Shown: one piece after another, positions 6,886 through 16,049 of the stretch
How positions within the stretch are numbered: position 1 is the first letter of the stretch
Layout of the letters: each line of letters starts with the position of its first letter
Source: Oscillospiraceae bacterium
Lineage (GTDB): Bacteria; Bacillota; Clostridia; Oscillospirales; JAAYXM01
DNA length: 64,000 bases
Reading direction: 5' to 3'
NCBI GenBank assembly: GCA_017421025.1
Contig: JAFQME010000031.1
Span: forward strand, 1 to 64,000
The notes under the pieces: generated by a model
The model's database searches: none
The model's input: the letters and a program-made list of their open reading frames with translations, nothing else
What the model was told of the DNA's origin: nothing
Translations under genes and position numbers: made by a program

Positions 6886-7743
6886 ATGATACTACCCTTT
6901 CTTTTAAATCTTTTCTTTTCTCTCTTTGAATTTGCAGGCGGACTCTTTACCGGGAGTGCTGCACTGCTGTCCGATGCATTACATGACCTCGGCGACGCAC
7001 TCGGAATTGGGCTTTCCTATTTCTTTGAGCGCAAAAGCCGCCGTGCACCCGATGCCCGCTATACTTACGGCTACCGAAGATTCTCACTCCTTGGCGGAGC
7101 AATCACAACCCTCATCCTGCTGTTTGGCTCGATTGTCGTGATTGTTCATGCGGTTTCTCGTATTTTGCACCCGATTCCAATTCACTACGACGGAATGATC
7201 TTCTTTGCCGTGGTCGGGGTTTGTGTCAATGTTGTTGCGTTCTTTCTTTCCCACAAAGGCACTTCACTCAATCAAAAAGCCGTAACACTGCATCTTTTGG
7301 AAGATGCCCTTGGCTGGGTGATTGTCCTCATCGGCGCACTTGTCATGCGTTGGACGGATTTTGCACTCCTCGATCCCATCCTTTCCATCTTGCTTTCCGG
7401 TGTGATTTTGACACACGCATTCAAACTGTTTGGGGAACTTCTGCATGTTTTTCTGGAAGCAACCCCAAACGGACTTGACCCGGAACAAATCCGTGCTGCA
7501 CTTTGTGCGATTGACGGGGTCTCGGATGTGCATCACATCCATCTTTGGAGTATGGACGGAAACACCCACGCCGCCACCATGCACGTGGTTGCTCCACCCG
7601 AGACAAAACCGCACTTAAAAGAAGTATTACACGGGCTTGGTATTTCACATGTAACGCTGGAGTTGGAAGATGCGGGAGAGTCCTGCCACGAAAAAGAGTG
7701 CCACATCTCTCACACACCCCACTCTTGCTGCCACCATCATTAA
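6886..7743 (+). CDS. Cation diffusion facilitator (CDF) heavy-metal exporter
   Basis: This protein of about 285 residues exports divalent metals such as Zn2+ in exchange for protons. The paired intramembrane metal sites show as HDLGD (H33, D37) and HLLED (H136, D140), both HxxxD. Six membrane spans are followed by a cytosolic ferredoxin-like domain (GVSDVHHIHLWSMDGNTHAATMHVV). The C terminus is rich in His and Cys (HEKECHISHTPHSCCHHH) and may capture metal. ATG at 6886 follows AGGAGG. The divergent TetR gene and its operators suggest induction by metal. The preferred metal is not determinable. Confidence 0.9.
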   Translation: MILPFLLNLFFSLFEFAGGLFTGSAALLSDALHDLGDALGIGLSYFFERKSRRAPDARYTYGYRRFSLLGGAITTLILLFGSIVVIVHAVSRILHPIPIHYDGMIFFAVVGVCVNVVAFFLSHKGTSLNQKAVTLHLLEDALGWVIVLIGALVMRWTDFALLDPILSILLSGVILTHAFKLFGELLHVFLEATPNGLDPEQIRAALCAIDGVSDVHHIHLWSMDGNTHAATMHVVAPPETKPHLKEVLHGLGISHVTLELEDAGESCHEKECHISHTPHSCCHHH

Positions 7744-7745
7744 AG

Positions 7746-7773
7746 ACAGCCACCCGATCGGGTGGCTGTTTTA
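7746..7773 (+). terminator. Rho-independent terminator
   Basis: ACAGCCACCCGA pairs perfectly with TCGGGTGGCTGT, followed by TTTT. It ends the CDF gene. Its core resembles the terminator at 9914-9941. Confidence 0.85.
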
Positions 7774-7859
7774 ATCTTGAAATATGGTTTCACAGATATT
7801 GATTGGTCAAAAACTTTTGAGTATAATATAAAATATATTAAATCATCTGGAGGATTAAA

Positions 7860-9893
7860 ATGAAACGTTTCTTATCAATAATTCTATGTTTATTTATGGT
7901 TTTCGCATTTTCCCCAAAAGAACGTGCTTATGCAGAATCAAACGATTTTGTAGGAACCTACTATGCTAATCTGTATGGAGTATGGGAAACAGAAGCAAAA
8001 ATCGGAAATTATTTTTACCAAGCTTTAATTGATGGTGAGTTGAAAAAAACAAATTTGATTAGCGGAGAAACTATCATACTTGCTCATGGTGTCACAAAAT
8101 TTGTGACAGACGGGAAAAGTATTTATTACAGTTCTTATAGTGAACAGGAAAAGACAGATGAAATATATTATATTGATTGCAATGGACAAAATCAAAAAAA
8201 AGTATTATCTGGAGAAAACATAAGCTTACTTGGTTGTTGGAAAAACAAATATTTATATTATGAAGTTTTTGATTTTTCCAAGCAAGCTCCTGAGTATACT
8301 ACATGGATGTACGATCTTCAAAATAACCAGAAAAAAGCATTGTTCGATCGAAGGATTGGAACTTTTCGCACATATGGTAATCGTTTGTTTTATATAAAAT
8401 ATATCAAAAATAGTTTTGGGAAAGATGCGGTACTATTTACTTGCAACATTGATGGTTCCAATGAAGTTCAACTATTTAGCAATACATATGAGTTTAATAT
8501 AATTAACAATGAATTGTATTATGCAAAATATGAAAACAACACAGATTATGATCTGAATTTCCATATAGAGAAAAGCTCTGTGGACGGAAATAACCGTATC
8601 ATTTTGACCGATGTGATCCGAACCGATTTGGGTGTGTGTCAAAAAATATATGAAAATAAAATCTCTATCCTTAATTATAACTATATCACTGAGGTCAACT
8701 ATAAATTGCCCGAAATATCGGTACTGCTAGACGATAAAAAGATCACATTCGATCAACAGCCGGTTATCATTGACGGTCGTACATTGGTTCCTTTGCGGGC
8801 GATCTTTGAAGAACTTGGTGCGACTGTTCTTTGGAACGGAACTACCAAAACTGTTACCTCGACCAAGGGCACTACCACCATTTCCATGACAATCGGAAAG
8901 AAGGAAATGTATAAAAACGGGAAACTCATCACCTTGGATGTTGCCCCACAGTTGGTCGGAGGACGCACCCTTGTTCCCGTTCGTGCTGTTGCAGAGGGGT
9001 TTGACTGTAAAGTAGACTGGGACGGAAACACCCGTACTGTTATCATAAATACACTGAATACCGAAAAGGTTATTCATGCTGCAAAACAGTTATATCAAGC
9101 AAATGAGAAGTTGGGTGGTGCTACTAATCTTGCAACCTACGCAGAAGTCGATGCGACGCTTTACAAAACTCTTGGTGAAATTGATAAAACGTTGGCCGTA
9201 AACGAATTTACTTTGGACATGGTGTCTGCAGGAACGAAAGCAACCATTGCTGCTGCAAAAATTTCAGCCGGAAACTATTCTTCCGTCGATAATTTAGGTG
9301 ATGGCTTGACAAAACTTTTATCATCGAGTGAAATTGCAGATGCCGCTGACGGTGTATTAAAAGATGCCATCAAACAACGTGTGTTGAAAAAAATTTCAAG
9401 TTCAGTCCCCGATATCAACACCCTTATTCTCAATATGGGTAGAAGTGCCTACGAGGACAATGCAAAGATGATACTTGATTTGATTATGGTACACTCTAAA
9501 TTTAAGAGTGGTAATTATACCTATGATGATGCAGTAGCGTATATTGTCTTAAATGACACATTGATTATGAACCGAAAAACAATGTCCATGGCTGTTGAAG
9601 TTTTATCAGATAAATTACCGCAAAATTTTTTGGAAAGCTTACTGATGTCTACCGAAGCATCTGCAAAAGCTGTATTAAGTGAGTTGTTCGGCGATGCTTT
9701 CAGTGGCAGAAAGCTCTCGATCTCAGCAGAATTGTTTACAGACATCGTTACGGCATATACGGAGTATGCGTGTGGCCAGGGTACAGATTTATTCAAATAC
9801 ATGAAGCAAATCAATCACCCGGCAATTACAGAATGGGCAAATGAGTTTGAAAGTTATCACAACAATCTCAAAACAAAGCTGGGAGTAAAATAG
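7860..9893 (+). CDS. Secreted protein with copper-amine-oxidase-N-like stalk domain
   Basis: This 677-residue protein has a signal peptide (about 1-25, ending AYA). Residues about 35-275 hold repeated Tyr-rich segments (IYYSSY, IYYIDCNG, LYYEVF, LFYIKY), like the DUF5050-type beta-propeller repeats of Firmicutes. At about 290-400, paired VPLRAIFEELGA and VPVRAVAEGFDC motifs mark copper-amine-oxidase N-terminal-like repeats. The remaining 280 residues look helical and are unrecognised. It is clearly more AT-rich than its neighbours and lies between two similar terminators, which hints at acquisition. Its role is unknown, probably cell-surface. Confidence 0.7.
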   Translation: MKRFLSIILCLFMVFAFSPKERAYAESNDFVGTYYANLYGVWETEAKIGNYFYQALIDGELKKTNLISGETIILAHGVTKFVTDGKSIYYSSYSEQEKTDEIYYIDCNGQNQKKVLSGENISLLGCWKNKYLYYEVFDFSKQAPEYTTWMYDLQNNQKKALFDRRIGTFRTYGNRLFYIKYIKNSFGKDAVLFTCNIDGSNEVQLFSNTYEFNIINNELYYAKYENNTDYDLNFHIEKSSVDGNNRIILTDVIRTDLGVCQKIYENKISILNYNYITEVNYKLPEISVLLDDKKITFDQQPVIIDGRTLVPLRAIFEELGATVLWNGTTKTVTSTKGTTTISMTIGKKEMYKNGKLITLDVAPQLVGGRTLVPVRAVAEGFDCKVDWDGNTRTVIINTLNTEKVIHAAKQLYQANEKLGGATNLATYAEVDATLYKTLGEIDKTLAVNEFTLDMVSAGTKATIAAAKISAGNYSSVDNLGDGLTKLLSSSEIADAADGVLKDAIKQRVLKKISSSVPDINTLILNMGRSAYEDNAKMILDLIMVHSKFKSGNYTYDDAVAYIVLNDTLIMNRKTMSMAVEVLSDKLPQNFLESLLMSTEASAKAVLSELFGDAFSGRKLSISAELFTDIVTAYTEYACGQGTDLFKYMKQINHPAITEWANEFESYHNNLKTKLGVK

Positions 9894-9913
9894 TTTTAGT
9901 AAACTAATAAAGA

Positions 9914-9941
9914 AACCAGCCACCCGGTTGGGTGGCTGGTT
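9914..9941. terminator. Bidirectional terminator
   Basis: AACCAGCCACCC pairs perfectly with GGGTGGCTGGTT around a GGTT loop, between the convergent genes ending at 9893 and 9946. Confidence 0.85.
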
Positions 9942-9945
9942 CTTA

Positions 9946-11313
9946 TTATTTGAAGAATAAATTGTAGTAGCCCATGGCAAAGACGAAGAGGAGAATGACA
10001 GGGAGGATATATTTGAGGTAGAAGTATGCCCATTTGGGGAATTTCATGCCACTACCTGTGTTTGTTTCCTCCAAAAACGCCTTGTATCCCCAGCCGTGTT
10101 TGGACACGCAGAAGAGCAAAAACATGAGGCAACCCAGGATCAATAGATTATTGGAGACCAAAAAGTCCTCAAAATCCATGATGTTGGTGCCATCCCCCAG
10201 CGGATGAAATCCCTTTAACACGGTGAATCCCAACACGCACGGAAGCGAGAGAATGGGAAGAAGCACCGCATTGAAAGCGATTGCTTTTTTTCGAGTCCAG
10301 CCCCACAGATCCACTGCAAAACTTACGATATTTTCAAAGACCGCAATCACGGTGGAGAGTGCCGCAAAACTCATACAGAGGAAGAATACGATTCCCCAAA
10401 TCCGTCCGCCCGACATTTGATTGAATACATTGGGCAGGGTGACAAAAATCAGTCCCGGGCCTTGGGTTTGATCCACCCCGAAAGATGCGCAGGCAGAGAA
10501 GACAATGACACCCGAAAGCAGTGCCACAAAGGTGTCCAGTGCCGTAATCCGTACCGCTTCCCCGAGCAAACGCTTTTCTTTTCCGATGTAGCTGCCGAAA
10601 ATCGAGATGGAACCGATTCCGATGGAAAGGGTAAAAAGTGCTTGCCCCATAGCGGCAAAGAGGGTTTCTCCCCAGCCGTGCTCCAAAAACCGTTCTTTAC
10701 TGGGCAAGAGATAGAATTTGAGCCCTTCGACCGCACCCGGAAGCCGTGCGCAGTGAATTCCAAGCACAATGAGCAGCACAAACAGTGCCACCATCATCAC
10801 CTTTGTAATCCCTTCAACTCCACGGTTCAGTCCAAGTGCACATACAAACAGACCGATTCCGATCGAAATCAAAAGCCAAAGCACCATTTCCCAGGTATTG
10901 CTCTGCAATGCGGTAAAAGCTGCCTCTACACCCTCGGGAGAAAGCCCGGAAAAAGCACCGGTCAATGTTTTCCACAAGTATGCCAAAACCCAACCGGAAA
11001 CCGTGGTATAAAACATCATGAGCAGGTAATTTCCCGCAACCGCAAGACCGCTTTGGATATGCCATTTGGTGCCGTTCGGCTCCAAGGTCTTAAACGAGGT
11101 TGCGACAGATTGCTTACTTGCACGACCTACCGCCAACTCCATTGTGGCAAGCGGAATGCCAATCATCGCCAAAAAAATCAGGTACACCAACAGTACGGTA
11201 CCCCCGCCGTAGCGTCCGATGATATAGGGGAATCTCCAAACATTCCCCAAACCAATGGCGCATCCGGCTGTGATGAGCAAAAATCCCAAGCGGGATGAAA
11301 ACTGTTCTCTCAT
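9946..11313 (-). CDS. Neurotransmitter:sodium symporter (NSS/SNF) family transporter
   Basis: This 455-residue, multi-span membrane protein (about 11-12 helices) imports an amino acid or related solute with Na+. The first helix carries AGCAIGLGNVWRFPY (about 17-31), the defining NSS motif that builds the sodium sites. GRYGGGTVLLVYLIFLAMIGIPL follows, as in LeuT relatives. ATG at 11313 has a GGAG-type site upstream. It appears monocistronic, between two hairpins. The substrate is not predictable; tyrosine or tryptophan transporters of this family are similar in length. Confidence 0.92.
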   Translation of the reverse strand: MREQFSSRLGFLLITAGCAIGLGNVWRFPYIIGRYGGGTVLLVYLIFLAMIGIPLATMELAVGRASKQSVATSFKTLEPNGTKWHIQSGLAVAGNYLLMMFYTTVSGWVLAYLWKTLTGAFSGLSPEGVEAAFTALQSNTWEMVLWLLISIGIGLFVCALGLNRGVEGITKVMMVALFVLLIVLGIHCARLPGAVEGLKFYLLPSKERFLEHGWGETLFAAMGQALFTLSIGIGSISIFGSYIGKEKRLLGEAVRITALDTFVALLSGVIVFSACASFGVDQTQGPGLIFVTLPNVFNQMSGGRIWGIVFFLCMSFAALSTVIAVFENIVSFAVDLWGWTRKKAIAFNAVLLPILSLPCVLGFTVLKGFHPLGDGTNIMDFEDFLVSNNLLILGCLMFLLFCVSKHGWGYKAFLEETNTGSGMKFPKWAYFYLKYILPVILLFVFAMGYYNLFFK

Positions 11314-11329
11314 GGCTTCTCCTTTTCAA

Positions 11330-11363
11330 AAAACGGTGAAATCCACTTTGATTTCACCGTTTT
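11330..11363. terminator. Terminator downstream of iscU
   Basis: The stem AACGGTGAAATC / GATTTCACCGTT is flanked by A and T runs. It ends the minus-strand gyr-nif block in front of the symporter start. Confidence 0.75.
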
Positions 11364-11368
11364 CTTGC

Positions 11369-11806
11369 TTATTCTTCGTGGTTATGACCGCAGCAATGTG
11401 CGCAATCGCCGCTGCAGCCAATGATGGGAGTGGGGTCAATGCCCTGCTGCTTATAATAGTCTGCAATCGCAGTTTTGATGGCTTCTTCCGCCAAAACCGA
11501 GCAGTGGATTTTTGCAGGGGGCAGACCGTCCAGCGCATCTACAACCGCCTGATTGGTGAGTTTGAGCGCATCTTCCACACGCTTGCCCTTAACGAGTTCG
11601 GTTGCCATACTCGAGGTTGCAACCGCTGCACCGCAGCCGAAGGTTTTGAACTTCGCATCGACGATCACACCGTCTTCGATTTTGAGATACATCTTCATGA
11701 TATCGCCGCACTTGGGATTTCCCACGGTGCCGACTGCGTTTGCGTCTTCCATTTCACCTACATTTCTCGGGTTTGAGAAATGGTCCAATACTTTATCGCT
11801 ATACAT
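11369..11806 (-). CDS. iscU: Fe-S cluster scaffold protein IscU/NifU
   Basis: This 145-residue scaffold holds nascent Fe-S clusters supplied with sulfur by the desulfurase. Ligands are visible as C33 with D35 (GNPKCGD), C58 (TFGCGAA) and H101-C102 (KIHCSV). The C-terminal tail is unusually rich in Cys and His (CSGDCAHCCGHNH), as in clostridial NifU-type paralogs. The start is ATG at 11806, with AAGGAGGAAACAG overlapping the nifS stop. It is translationally coupled to nifS. No iscR or sufBC lies nearby. Confidence 0.92.
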   Translation of the reverse strand: MYSDKVLDHFSNPRNVGEMEDANAVGTVGNPKCGDIMKMYLKIEDGVIVDAKFKTFGCGAAVATSSMATELVKGKRVEDALKLTNQAVVDALDGLPPAKIHCSVLAEEAIKTAIADYYKQQGIDPTPIIGCSGDCAHCCGHNHEE

Positions 11807-11817
11807 CTGTTTCCTCC

Positions 11818-13005
11818 TTAATCTTCGAGATGCCACATCGGTTTTCCGTTTTCCCAAACCGGCGACATACTGCGAAGTTTGGAAACGACTTGGGGCAGAG
11901 CCTCTAAAATATGATCCACATCTTCTTCGGTGTTAACTTCACCGAGAGAGAGACGGAGCGAACCGTGCGCTACATGGTGCGGAAGCCCGATCGCAAGCAA
12001 AACGTGCGAGGGGTCCAAATCACCCGAGGAGCAGGCCGAGCCGGAAGAAGCACAAACACCTGCGTTATACAGATTCAAAAGGAGTGCTTCGCCCTCAATG
12101 CCCTCAATGCAAAAACTTGCAAGACCGGGTAACCGGTTTTCCTGCGGTCCGGTCAGGAATGTATACGGAAGCTTCAGTGCGCCCTCAATGAGACGGTCAC
12201 GCAATTTGGAAAGACGTTCCATTTCACCCGGCATTTTTTCCATCGCAATCTCTGCCGCAACGCCGAGACCCACAGTATAAGGGACATTTTCGGTGCCCGC
12301 ACGACGTCCGCGTTCGTGACCGCCGCCATGAATGAGCGGATCAATGAGCACGCCCTTGCGAATGTACATGGCGCCGATTCCCTTGGGTGCGCCGAATTTA
12401 TGTCCGGAAAGTGCAAGCAAGTCAATGTTCATTTCAGCAACATCAATCGGGATATGACCTGCCGCCTGCACCGCATCGGTATGGAACAGAATTCCATGCT
12501 CCCGTGCGATTGCGCCGATTTCCTTGATGGGCTGAATGGAGCCGATCTCGTTATTTGCAAACATGACCGAAATCAGAACGGTTTCGGGACGGATGGCGGC
12601 TTTGAGCTCATCAAGCGAGATCACACCGGTTTCATCCACGCCGAGGTAAGTCACTTCCACACCTTTTTTCTCCAGATACTGGCAGGTGTGCAGCACTGCA
12701 TGATGCTCAATCGCAGTGGTGATGATGTGCTTTTTTTCTTTTTTGGAGGCGAGGACTGCGCCCTTGATTGCCCAGTTATCCGCTTCCGAACCGCAACTGG
12801 TGAAATAAATCTCACGAGCGGTTGCGCCCAAGAGGGCGGCTACTTTTTCACGAGCGGCTTCCACCGCATTTTTTGCTTTGTAAGCAAAGGGGTATAAACT
12901 GGAGGGGTTTGCATACTCCTCCCCAAAATACGGAAGCATTGCTTCCAAGACCTGCGGCAGGACCCGAGCGGTCGCCGCATTGTCTGCGTAAACGAGTTTT
13001 GGCAT
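11818..13005 (-). CDS. nifS: Cysteine desulfurase NifS/IscS
   Basis: This 395-residue PLP enzyme removes sulfur from cysteine for Fe-S and thio-modification pathways. It shows K203 for PLP ([10 protein letters not shown]), the [10 protein letters not shown] region, RAGTENVP, and the catalytic Cys325 in [15 protein letters not shown]. That loop type is typical of the NifS/IscS class rather than SufS. It sits eleven bases upstream of iscU, so the two form a desulfurase-scaffold pair. An AGGAAAG site precedes the ATG. Confidence 0.94.
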   Translation of the reverse strand: MPKLVYADNAATARVLPQVLEAMLPYFGEEYANPSSLYPFAYKAKNAVEAAREKVAALLGATAREIYFTSCGSEADNWAIKGAVLASKKEKKHIITTAIEHHAVLHTCQYLEKKGVEVTYLGVDETGVISLDELKAAIRPETVLISVMFANNEIGSIQPIKEIGAIAREHGILFHTDAVQAAGHIPIDVAEMNIDLLALSGHKFGAPKGIGAMYIRKGVLIDPLIHGGGHERGRRAGTENVPYTVGLGVAAEIAMEKMPGEMERLSKLRDRLIEGALKLPYTFLTGPQENRLPGLASFCIEGIEGEALLLNLYNAGVCASSGSACSSGDLDPSHVLLAIGLPHHVAHGSLRLSLGEVNTEEDVDHILEALPQVVSKLRSMSPVWENGKPMWHLED

Positions 13006-13061
13006 GCTTTTGTTCTTCCTTTCCTAATGACAATACACGCTTGCACGCCATTTTGCAAGAC

Positions 13062-13505
13062 TTATTTGAAAAATTTTTGACTTTCTGCCACTGCAAGCTG
13101 GTCACAACGATTGTTGTATGCGTTTTCTGCGTGACCCTTCACCCAAATAAACTCACATTCGTGGGTGTTTAGAAGCTCCAGCAACGTTTCCCACAAATCC
13201 GGATTGAGGGCACGGTCTTTTTTATTCCGCATCCATCCGTTTTGCTTCCAACGCACTGCCCAGCCTTGGTTAATGGCATCAATCAGGTACCGGCTGTCGC
13301 TGTACACCGTGACACAGCACGGTTCTTTCAATCGGCTGAGCCCCTCGATGACTGCAAGGAGTTCCATGCGGTTGTTGGTAGTCATCTCCTCACCGCCCGA
13401 GAGTTCTCGCTCGGTTTCACGGTAGACCAGAATTGCACCCCAACCGCCCGGCCCGGGATTACCCGAGCAGGCGCCGTCGGTATACAAGGTAACGTGTTTT
13501 TTCAT
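13062..13505 (-). CDS. rnhA: Ribonuclease HI
   Basis: This 147-residue enzyme degrades RNA in RNA-DNA hybrids. The DEDD catalytic set is visible: D10 (YTDGACSGNPGPGG), E48 (NNRMELLAV), D70 (YSDSRYLI) and D135 (NNRCDQLA). ATG at 13505 is preferred over the upstream in-frame start because GAGGAA lies directly before it and MKKHVTLYTDGAC matches family starts. It begins ten bases after the gyrA stop, so it is probably cotranscribed with gyrA. Confidence 0.94.
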   Translation of the reverse strand: MKKHVTLYTDGACSGNPGPGGWGAILVYRETERELSGGEEMTTNNRMELLAVIEGLSRLKEPCCVTVYSDSRYLIDAINQGWAVRWKQNGWMRNKKDRALNPDLWETLLELLNTHECEFIWVKGHAENAYNNRCDQLAVAESQKFFK

Positions 13506-13515
13506 AGGATTTCCT

Positions 13516-16020
13516 CTAATCCTGAGATTCATTCGTGACTTCTTCCTCGTCTTCCTGCTCCTTTTCGGTGCAAGCGACCGAAATCACATGGACATCCTCG
13601 GAAAGACGCATGAGAATGACACCCTTGGTCACTCGTCCATAACGGGAGATGCTGTCTGCCGCCATACGGATGATGACGCCGTCGTCCGAAATCATCATGA
13701 CGTCGCAATCATCGTCTACCAGCTGAATGCCTGCGACCTTGCCGGTCTTATCAGACAAGTTATAGTTGGTAATCCCCTTACCGTAACGGTTTTGCAGGCG
13801 GTATTCCTCAACCGGAGTACGCTTGCCGAAGCCATTTTCGGTGACGGTGAGCAGATCTTTTCCTGCCTCAACCACAGCCGCACCGACCACATAGTCGCCA
13901 TCTGCCAAATCAATACCGGAAACGCCTGCTGCGGTACGTCCGGTGGAGCGGACATCGGTTTCCGAGAATCGAATTGCTTTGCCCTCGTGGGTAGCAAGCA
14001 TAATTTCTTTATCACCGTCGGTGAGCATGACTTTGATGAGTTCGTCATCTTCGTTGATGGTGAGCGCACGGATGCCGGTTTTTCTTGCCGTGTCGAGTTT
14101 GTCCAGGTCAATGCGCTTGACAATGCCGCTTCGGGTTGCCATGACCAGGAACTTTCCTTCCTCAAACTGCGCAATCGGGATCATGGCGGCAACCTTTTCA
14201 TCCCCTTCAATCGGGAGGAGATTGACCACATTCATGCCCTTTGCGGTACGGCTGGATTCCGGAATCATATAGCCTTTTACACGGTACATCCGTCCCTTGT
14301 TGGTAAAGAACAGGATGTGATCGTGAGAAGATGCGATGAATAAGGTTTCCGCAAAGTCCTCTTCACGGGTCTTGAGTCCCGAAATACCCTTACCGCCTCG
14401 ACGTTGTGCACGGTAGGTACTAGACGGAAGGCGTTTGATATAGCCGTAATGAGTTAAGGTATATGCACATTCCTCAACCGGAATCAGGTCCTCATCCTCA
14501 ATATCGATCTGTCCGTCAAACGGAACAATCTCGGTAAGTCTTTCATCACCGTATTTATCACGAATCGCAATGAGCTCGTCCTTGATCTGTTCCATGAGTT
14601 TCTCACGGTCTGCCAAGAGTGCACGGTATTCCTCGCACTTTGCAAGCAATTCGTTGTATTCGGTTTCGATTTTTTCGCCATTTAAGCGCTGGAGTTGAGC
14701 AAGGCGCATATCGAGAACACTCTGCGCCTGAATTTCGCTCATATCAAAGCGCTCCATCAAGCGCTCTTTCGCATCGTCATAGGAATTGCGGATGATGTGG
14801 ATGACCTCATCAATATTGGCGAGTGCAATTTTGAGACCTTCCAAGATATGCATTCTCGCTTCTGCTTTTTCCAGATCGTACTTGGTGCGACGAGTGACGA
14901 TTTCTTCCTGGAATGTGATGAAATGAGACAGAACCTCTTTGAGTCCCATAGTTTTGGGTTTCCCGTCTACGATTGCGAGCATATTGATGGAGAAGCTGTC
15001 CTGCAAACGGGTGTACTTAAACAACTGATTGAGTACTACCTGCGGATTTGCTTCACGCTTTAAGAAAATCTCAAGACGGATGCCGACACGGTCAGAAGAA
15101 TGGTCGTCGATATCGGAAAGCCCTTCAATGCGCTTTTCCTTGACCATTTCCGCAATGGATTCCACCAAAAGTTTCTTATTCACCTGATACGGGAGTTCGG
15201 TCACGATGATGGAAGCGGTGCCGTCCTTATGCTCTTCAATCTCGGTTTTTGCACGGATGATGATTTTGCCGCGACCGGTGGTATATGCGGCACGGATGCC
15301 GCTGCGACCGACAATCGAAGCCTTGGTCGGGAAGTCCGGACCCTGGATGTACTCCATGAGTTCTTCAACGGTGATCTCCGGATTCTCGATCTGCGCAACA
15401 ACACCGTCAAGCACTTCGGTCAGGTTATGCGGCGGGATGTTGGTTGCCATACCGACTGCGATACCCGAACTGCCGTTGATGAGCAGGGTTGGGACACGGG
15501 TAGGCAAAACAACCGGTTCTTCTCTCTTCTCATCGAAGTTGGGAGAGAAATCAACCGTGTTTTTATCAATGTTTTCAAGCAGCAAGTTTGCGAGGCGACT
15601 CATTCTCGCCTCGGTATAACGGTATGCTGCAGGGGGGTCTCCGTCCACCGAACCAAAGTTTCCGTGACCGTCTACCAACGGATAGCGCATGGAGAAATCC
15701 TGCGCCAAACGGACCATTGCATCGTAAACAGACGCATCGCCGTGCGGATGGTATCGACCGATGACGTTACCGACCGTGGTTGCGGATTTGAAGAACGGTT
15801 TATCAACTGTTAAATGCTCTTCAAACATGGAGTAGAGAATACGTCTGTGTACCGGCTTTAATCCGTCTCGTACATCAGGGAGCGCACGGGAAACAATGAC
15901 ACTCATTGCATAGTCAATGAATGCCTCACGCATTCTCTGTTCAATGTCGATATCGACAATGGTTTGTGTATCGAAATATTCCTCGAAATGGGAATCCTCG
16001 TATTTTTTATTCTTCGCCAT
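13516..16020 (-). CDS. gyrA: DNA gyrase subunit A
   Basis: This 834-residue breakage-reunion subunit contains the catalytic Tyr135 in [10 protein letters not shown]. The C-terminal GyrA box (QRRGGKG) is needed for wrapping and negative supercoiling. The quinolone-determining loop reads [17 protein letters not shown], so the position matching E. coli Ser83 is Ala (residue 96), followed by Ser. This resembles mycobacterial GyrA. The tail is acidic (QEDEEEV). It is 29 bases downstream of gyrB and cotranscribed with it. Confidence 0.97.
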   Translation of the reverse strand: MAKNKKYEDSHFEEYFDTQTIVDIDIEQRMREAFIDYAMSVIVSRALPDVRDGLKPVHRRILYSMFEEHLTVDKPFFKSATTVGNVIGRYHPHGDASVYDAMVRLAQDFSMRYPLVDGHGNFGSVDGDPPAAYRYTEARMSRLANLLLENIDKNTVDFSPNFDEKREEPVVLPTRVPTLLINGSSGIAVGMATNIPPHNLTEVLDGVVAQIENPEITVEELMEYIQGPDFPTKASIVGRSGIRAAYTTGRGKIIIRAKTEIEEHKDGTASIIVTELPYQVNKKLLVESIAEMVKEKRIEGLSDIDDHSSDRVGIRLEIFLKREANPQVVLNQLFKYTRLQDSFSINMLAIVDGKPKTMGLKEVLSHFITFQEEIVTRRTKYDLEKAEARMHILEGLKIALANIDEVIHIIRNSYDDAKERLMERFDMSEIQAQSVLDMRLAQLQRLNGEKIETEYNELLAKCEEYRALLADREKLMEQIKDELIAIRDKYGDERLTEIVPFDGQIDIEDEDLIPVEECAYTLTHYGYIKRLPSSTYRAQRRGGKGISGLKTREEDFAETLFIASSHDHILFFTNKGRMYRVKGYMIPESSRTAKGMNVVNLLPIEGDEKVAAMIPIAQFEEGKFLVMATRSGIVKRIDLDKLDTARKTGIRALTINEDDELIKVMLTDGDKEIMLATHEGKAIRFSETDVRSTGRTAAGVSGIDLADGDYVVGAAVVEAGKDLLTVTENGFGKRTPVEEYRLQNRYGKGITNYNLSDKTGKVAGIQLVDDDCDVMMISDDGVIIRMAADSISRYGRVTKGVILMRLSEDVHVISVACTEKEQEDEEEVTNESQD

Positions 16021-16049
16021 ATCCTGTTATATCCTCTCAATCACGCAAA

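Noticed and set aside
10417-11298. 293-aa plus-strand ORF inside the NSS transporter
   Set aside because: It is an antisense shadow of a clear transporter gene, with low-complexity, Gln/Cys-rich product.
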